A stretch of DNA of 8,983 nt from Sphingomonadales bacterium (GTDB taxonomy: Bacteria > Pseudomonadota > Alphaproteobacteria > Sphingomonadales > Emcibacteraceae): contig DRKK01000146.1 of the NCBI GenBank assembly GCA_011051815.1, forward strand, positions 1 to 8,983, read 5' to 3'. Shown here piece after piece: positions 6,852 to 8,983 of this stretch (the stretch's first letter is position 1; every line of letters starts with the position of its first letter). Below the pieces are notes generated by a model. That model saw only the letters and a program-made list of their open reading frames with translations, made no database searches and was not told where the DNA came from. Position numbers and translations under genes: made by a program.

Positions 6852-7301
6852 ATGGCGGACGGCAAAAATGATAAACTGGTGCTGGAGCGTTTTTTACCCT
6901 ACCGGCTGTCTTATCTGACCAATATCATCAGCCGTAAACTGGCCCGGCTTTATTCAGAACAGTTTGACATCACGCCCCATGAATGGAAGGTGTTGGCCAA
7001 TCTGTCCCGTCATCCCAATATTTCGGCGGCAAAAACCGGTGAAAAGACCGCCATGGATAAGGTGGCCGTCAGTCGCGCCATAAAGGGCCTGTGTGACAAG
7101 GGCCTGGTTCATAAAGTATTCTCAAGCGAAGACCGCCGCCGTTCGGTGCTTAACCTGACCAAAAAGGGCCGGGATATATATCATCAGATAGAACCGCTGG
7201 TGACCGCCTATGAGGACCGTCTTCTATCCATATTGGACAAGGATGAGCTGGTGCAACTGGATCATCTGCTGACCAAACTGACGGATCAGGCCAAGTCCTA
7301 A
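6852..7301 (+). CDS. MarR-family transcriptional regulator, probable repressor of the tyrosine-catabolism operon
   Basis: A 149-aa winged helix-turn-helix protein of normal MarR length. The N-terminal dimerisation helix (about 10-37) leads to ITPHEWKVLANL (40-51), a helix-turn-helix with recognition helix near 68-81 (MDKVAVSRAIKGL), the wing signature S92-E93-D94-R95-R96-R97 and LNLTKKGRDIY (100-110), then a C-terminal dimerisation helix pair. No cysteine-based redox sensor is evident; the one Cys (81) ends the recognition helix. A good ribosome binding site AAGGAA (6838-6843) lies 8 nt before the ATG. It is divergent from fahA across 127 bp. MarR proteins in this position usually bind the shared gap and release it on binding a pathway aromatic acid, so homogentisate or a related compound is the natural candidate ligand; this is inference. 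It converges on hemN with an 8-bp gap. Confidence 0.9.
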   Translation: MADGKNDKLVLERFLPYRLSYLTNIISRKLARLYSEQFDITPHEWKVLANLSRHPNISAAKTGEKTAMDKVAVSRAIKGLCDKGLVHKVFSSEDRRRSVLNLTKKGRDIYHQIEPLVTAYEDRLLSILDKDELVQLDHLLTKLTDQAKS

Positions 7302-7309
7302 TCTTGACC

Positions 7310-8677
7310 CTACCCCTCACTCTCATGAACGCAGCGGTCAATGATGTCGGATGTATCTTGCGGGAAATAATGATCGAACAGGGTGGCAATGGCCCGCAGG
7401 AACGGTTGGCCCGCCTTGGTGATCTGATAGCTATCCCCTTGCCGTTTCACATAACCCACTGCGCTTAATTTCTCAAGGTCGGCCCACTCCCGCGAGAAGT
7501 CATAACGGATGCCGTGTTGCGATGCGATAGCTTCAGGGTCAACGGCAAAATGGCTCATCAGGTGAGAGATCACATCCCGGATCATAATATCAAGGGGCGT
7601 TACGCTCAAACCACGCCGGGCTGGAATCTGGCCTGCGTCCACCATTTCGGCATAGGCTTTCAGGTCCGGGCTGTTCTGGGCATAGCCGCCGGGCAATGAG
7701 CCGATGGCAGAGGCGCCGAAACCGATCAGGGTGGTGGCCGGGTCGGCGCTATAGCCCTGAAAATTCCGTTTCATGCGGCCGTCATCACGGGCGATCAAAA
7801 GACTGTCCCCCGGCAAGGCGAAATGGTCAAGGCCAATGGCCTCATATCCGGCCTGCTGCAATTGCCCGCTGGCCAGATCAAACATGGCCTGCCGTTCGGC
7901 CTGTTCCGGCAGATGGTGTTTATCCATCATCTGCTGATGCTTTTTCAGCCACGGCACATGGGCATAACCGAACAGGGCGATACGGGACGGCTTGAAGGCC
8001 ACGGTCTTGGCCACAGTTTCCGCGATGGTGCCTAAGGTCTGGCGCGGCATGCCGTAAATCAGGTCAAAATTAATGTTGGTGATCCCGGCCTCGCGAAACC
8101 AGCGCAAATTTTCCGCGATCAGCTCTTCTGACTGGATACGGTTGATGGCTTCCTGCACCGCCGGATTGAAATCCTGTATGCCAAGGCTGACCCGGTTAAC
8201 GCCGCTTGCGGCATAGGCCTTGACCTTTTCCTCAGAACAGGTGCGCGGGTCAATTTCAACCGCGATTTCTGCTTCTGGCAACAGGTCAAAATTGGCCTTA
8301 ACCCGGGCCATAAGCTCTCGGAACTGCGGCGCGGATATGATGGTGGGCGAGCCACCGCCAAAGTGGATATGGCTGATTTTTTTGCGGCCTGTGATTTGCC
8401 CGATCAGGTTAATCTCCGTCTTTAAAATCTCAAGATAGCGGGCTACAGGTGCCATGTTGTTGGATATTTTGGTAAAGCAGCCGCAGAACCAGCATAATTT
8501 CTCACAAAAGGGAATGTGAAAATACAGGCTGATCGGTTCCTCATCGGGCAGGGCTTTCAGCCAGCCTTTATATTGGGCCGGGTCAAGACTACCGAATTCC
8601 AGCGCGGTCGGATAGCTGGTATAGCGGGGCAGGCGGCGCGGTTTTTCTTCTGCCGCTATATTCTGTTGTGTTGTCAT
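7310..8677 (-). CDS. hemN: Oxygen-independent coproporphyrinogen III oxidase (radical SAM)
   Basis: HemN oxidatively decarboxylates two propionates of coproporphyrinogen III to give protoporphyrinogen IX, using S-adenosylmethionine and a [4Fe-4S] cluster, and allows haem synthesis without oxygen. The 455-aa length is typical for true HemN. The N-terminal RYTSYPTA (18-25) is the HemN hallmark. The cluster cysteines C58, C62 and C65 are in HIPFCEKLCWFCGC, with the HemN-specific fourth Cys at 67, absent from HemW-type paralogues. SAM-binding HFGGGSPT is at 105-112, EIDPR at 141-145, and DLIYGMPRQT at 205-214. The C-terminal HemN domain (about 350-450) is complete. No Shine-Dalgarno sequence precedes the ATG (GAAACCCC), and no other Met occurs before residue 75. 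An FNR-like box 35 bp upstream fits low-oxygen induction. It is transcribed alone, 74 bp downstream of the RAM-domain gene. Confidence 0.96.
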   Translation of the reverse strand: MTTQQNIAAEEKPRRLPRYTSYPTALEFGSLDPAQYKGWLKALPDEEPISLYFHIPFCEKLCWFCGCFTKISNNMAPVARYLEILKTEINLIGQITGRKKISHIHFGGGSPTIISAPQFRELMARVKANFDLLPEAEIAVEIDPRTCSEEKVKAYAASGVNRVSLGIQDFNPAVQEAINRIQSEELIAENLRWFREAGITNINFDLIYGMPRQTLGTIAETVAKTVAFKPSRIALFGYAHVPWLKKHQQMMDKHHLPEQAERQAMFDLASGQLQQAGYEAIGLDHFALPGDSLLIARDDGRMKRNFQGYSADPATTLIGFGASAIGSLPGGYAQNSPDLKAYAEMVDAGQIPARRGLSVTPLDIMIRDVISHLMSHFAVDPEAIASQHGIRYDFSREWADLEKLSAVGYVKRQGDSYQITKAGQPFLRAIATLFDHYFPQDTSDIIDRCVHESEG

Positions 8678-8711
8678 GGGGTTTCATATGCCATATCCGG
8701 CAGTAATAACC

Positions 8712-8725
8712 CTGACCCAGATCAA
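8712..8725 (-). promoter_or_regulatory. FNR/FixK-type box upstream of hemN
   Basis: On the minus strand, TTGATCTGGGTCAG has a perfect left half-site (TTGAT), a 4-nt spacer and a partial right half (GTCAG against ATCAA) of the Fnr/Anr/FixK consensus. hemN is a classic member of these regulons. The centre, near 8718.5, is about 41 bp from the A of the hemN start codon, the usual class II activator distance from a transcript start. A -10-like TATGAA lies at 8688-8683. Confidence 0.6.
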
Positions 8726-8751
8726 GAAATTTCAGAGCTTAAAGATTTTTT

Positions 8752-8983
8752 TCACATAAAGGCTTTATAGGCCATCAGGGTGAAGGTGTCCTTGATGCCG
8801 GGGATGGTCTGAACCCGGTCATTGATATAGCGGCCAATATCCTCATCCTCTTCCAGATGAAGCTTCATCATCAGATCAAACGCACCGGACACGGAATAGA
8901 CCTCTTCGGTTTCTTCCAAATGGTCAACAATATACTCGGCAACGTCATAAACCTTGCCAAGGTCACATTTAATCTGTACGAAA
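8752..8983 (-). CDS. Lrp/AsnC ligand-binding (RAM) domain protein, C-terminal part, truncated by the window edge
   Basis: The frame runs from the right edge to a TGA at 8754-8752 and encodes 76 visible residues starting FVQIKCDLGKVYDVAEYI. Its order of elements is that of the RAM domain of Lrp/AsnC regulators: a first beta strand (FVQIKCD), a helix (GKVYDVAEYIVDHL), then EEVYSVSGAFDLMMKLHLE with the characteristic SG-x-[FY]-D turn, a second helix (IGRYINDRV) and the final strands (IPGIKDTFTLMAYKAF). A RAM domain is about 75 aa, so almost the whole domain is visible, with the missing part beyond the edge. I recall small stand-alone RAM proteins of just under 80 aa in alphaproteobacteria that start with this motif, so only a few residues may be missing. 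A full-length Lrp with an N-terminal helix-turn-helix remains possible. It lies 74 bp upstream of hemN on the same strand. Confidence 0.85.
   Translation of the reverse strand, partial: FVQIKCDLGKVYDVAEYIVDHLEETEEVYSVSGAFDLMMKLHLEEDEDIGRYINDRVQTIPGIKDTFTLMAYKAFM

Noticed and set aside
8726..8752. Possible terminator after the RAM-domain gene
   Set aside because: The A/T runs near 8744-8752 are on the wrong side for a minus-strand transcript, and no GC-rich stem can be formed.
1..8983. CRISPR arrays, insertion sequences, tRNAs, toxin-antitoxin or defence genes
   Set aside because: No regularly spaced repeats, terminal inverted repeats, transposase or integrase motifs, or tRNA-like cloverleaf were seen. 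Nearly all the DNA is covered by recognisable metabolic genes.

Overview
The window looks like chromosomal DNA from a free-living alphaproteobacterium. This is judged from moderately GC-rich coding regions with AT-rich intergenic gaps, an O2-independent HemN behind a likely Fnr/FixK box, a stand-alone Lrp/AsnC-type RAM protein and a RhlG-like SDR. The taxonomic call is inference. I see no mobile element, tRNA, rRNA, CRISPR array or phage gene. Most of the DNA is core metabolism, with eight complete genes and one gene cut by the right edge.

Left part (1-2855). An AT-rich leader with a short CAAAG/CTTTG hairpin and a near-consensus promoter precedes a plus-strand M14 carboxypeptidase of the cytosolic carboxypeptidase (CCP/AGBL-like) type. 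Its stop codon abuts the stop codon of a convergent minus-strand gene for a lipoprotein amidohydrolase of the imidazolonepropionase-like group. That gene has its own promoter in the gap before cobQ.

Centre (2856-6851). Four minus-strand genes form a tight operon, in transcription order: a fumarylacetoacetase-family hydrolase, maleylacetoacetate isomerase (maiA), a RhlG-like short-chain dehydrogenase and cobyric acid synthase (cobQ). The gaps are 20 bp, a 4-bp GTGA overlap and 19 bp. The first two genes give the last two steps of homogentisate (tyrosine/phenylalanine) breakdown: maleylacetoacetate to fumarylacetoacetate to fumarate plus acetoacetate. The SDR and cobQ have no textbook place in that pathway. 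A MarR-family regulator is divergently transcribed from the head of the operon. The 127-bp divergent gap holds a near-consensus sigma-70 promoter for the operon, and its 17-bp spacer is almost filled by a 16-bp near-perfect palindrome, a strong candidate operator for the MarR protein. The earlier enzymes of the pathway (4-hydroxyphenylpyruvate dioxygenase, homogentisate dioxygenase) are not in the window.

Right part (6852-8983). The marR gene converges, 8 bp apart, on hemN (oxygen-independent coproporphyrinogen III dehydrogenase, minus strand). An FNR-type box lies just upstream of hemN, so close to the start codon that a leaderless or nearly leaderless anaerobic transcript is suggested. The right edge holds the C-terminal 76 codons of a minus-strand Lrp/AsnC ligand-binding (RAM) domain protein.

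I found no clearly new system. The points most worth checking are the operator-in-spacer promoter, the attachment of an SDR and cobQ to a tyrosine-catabolism operon, and the hemN promoter geometry.
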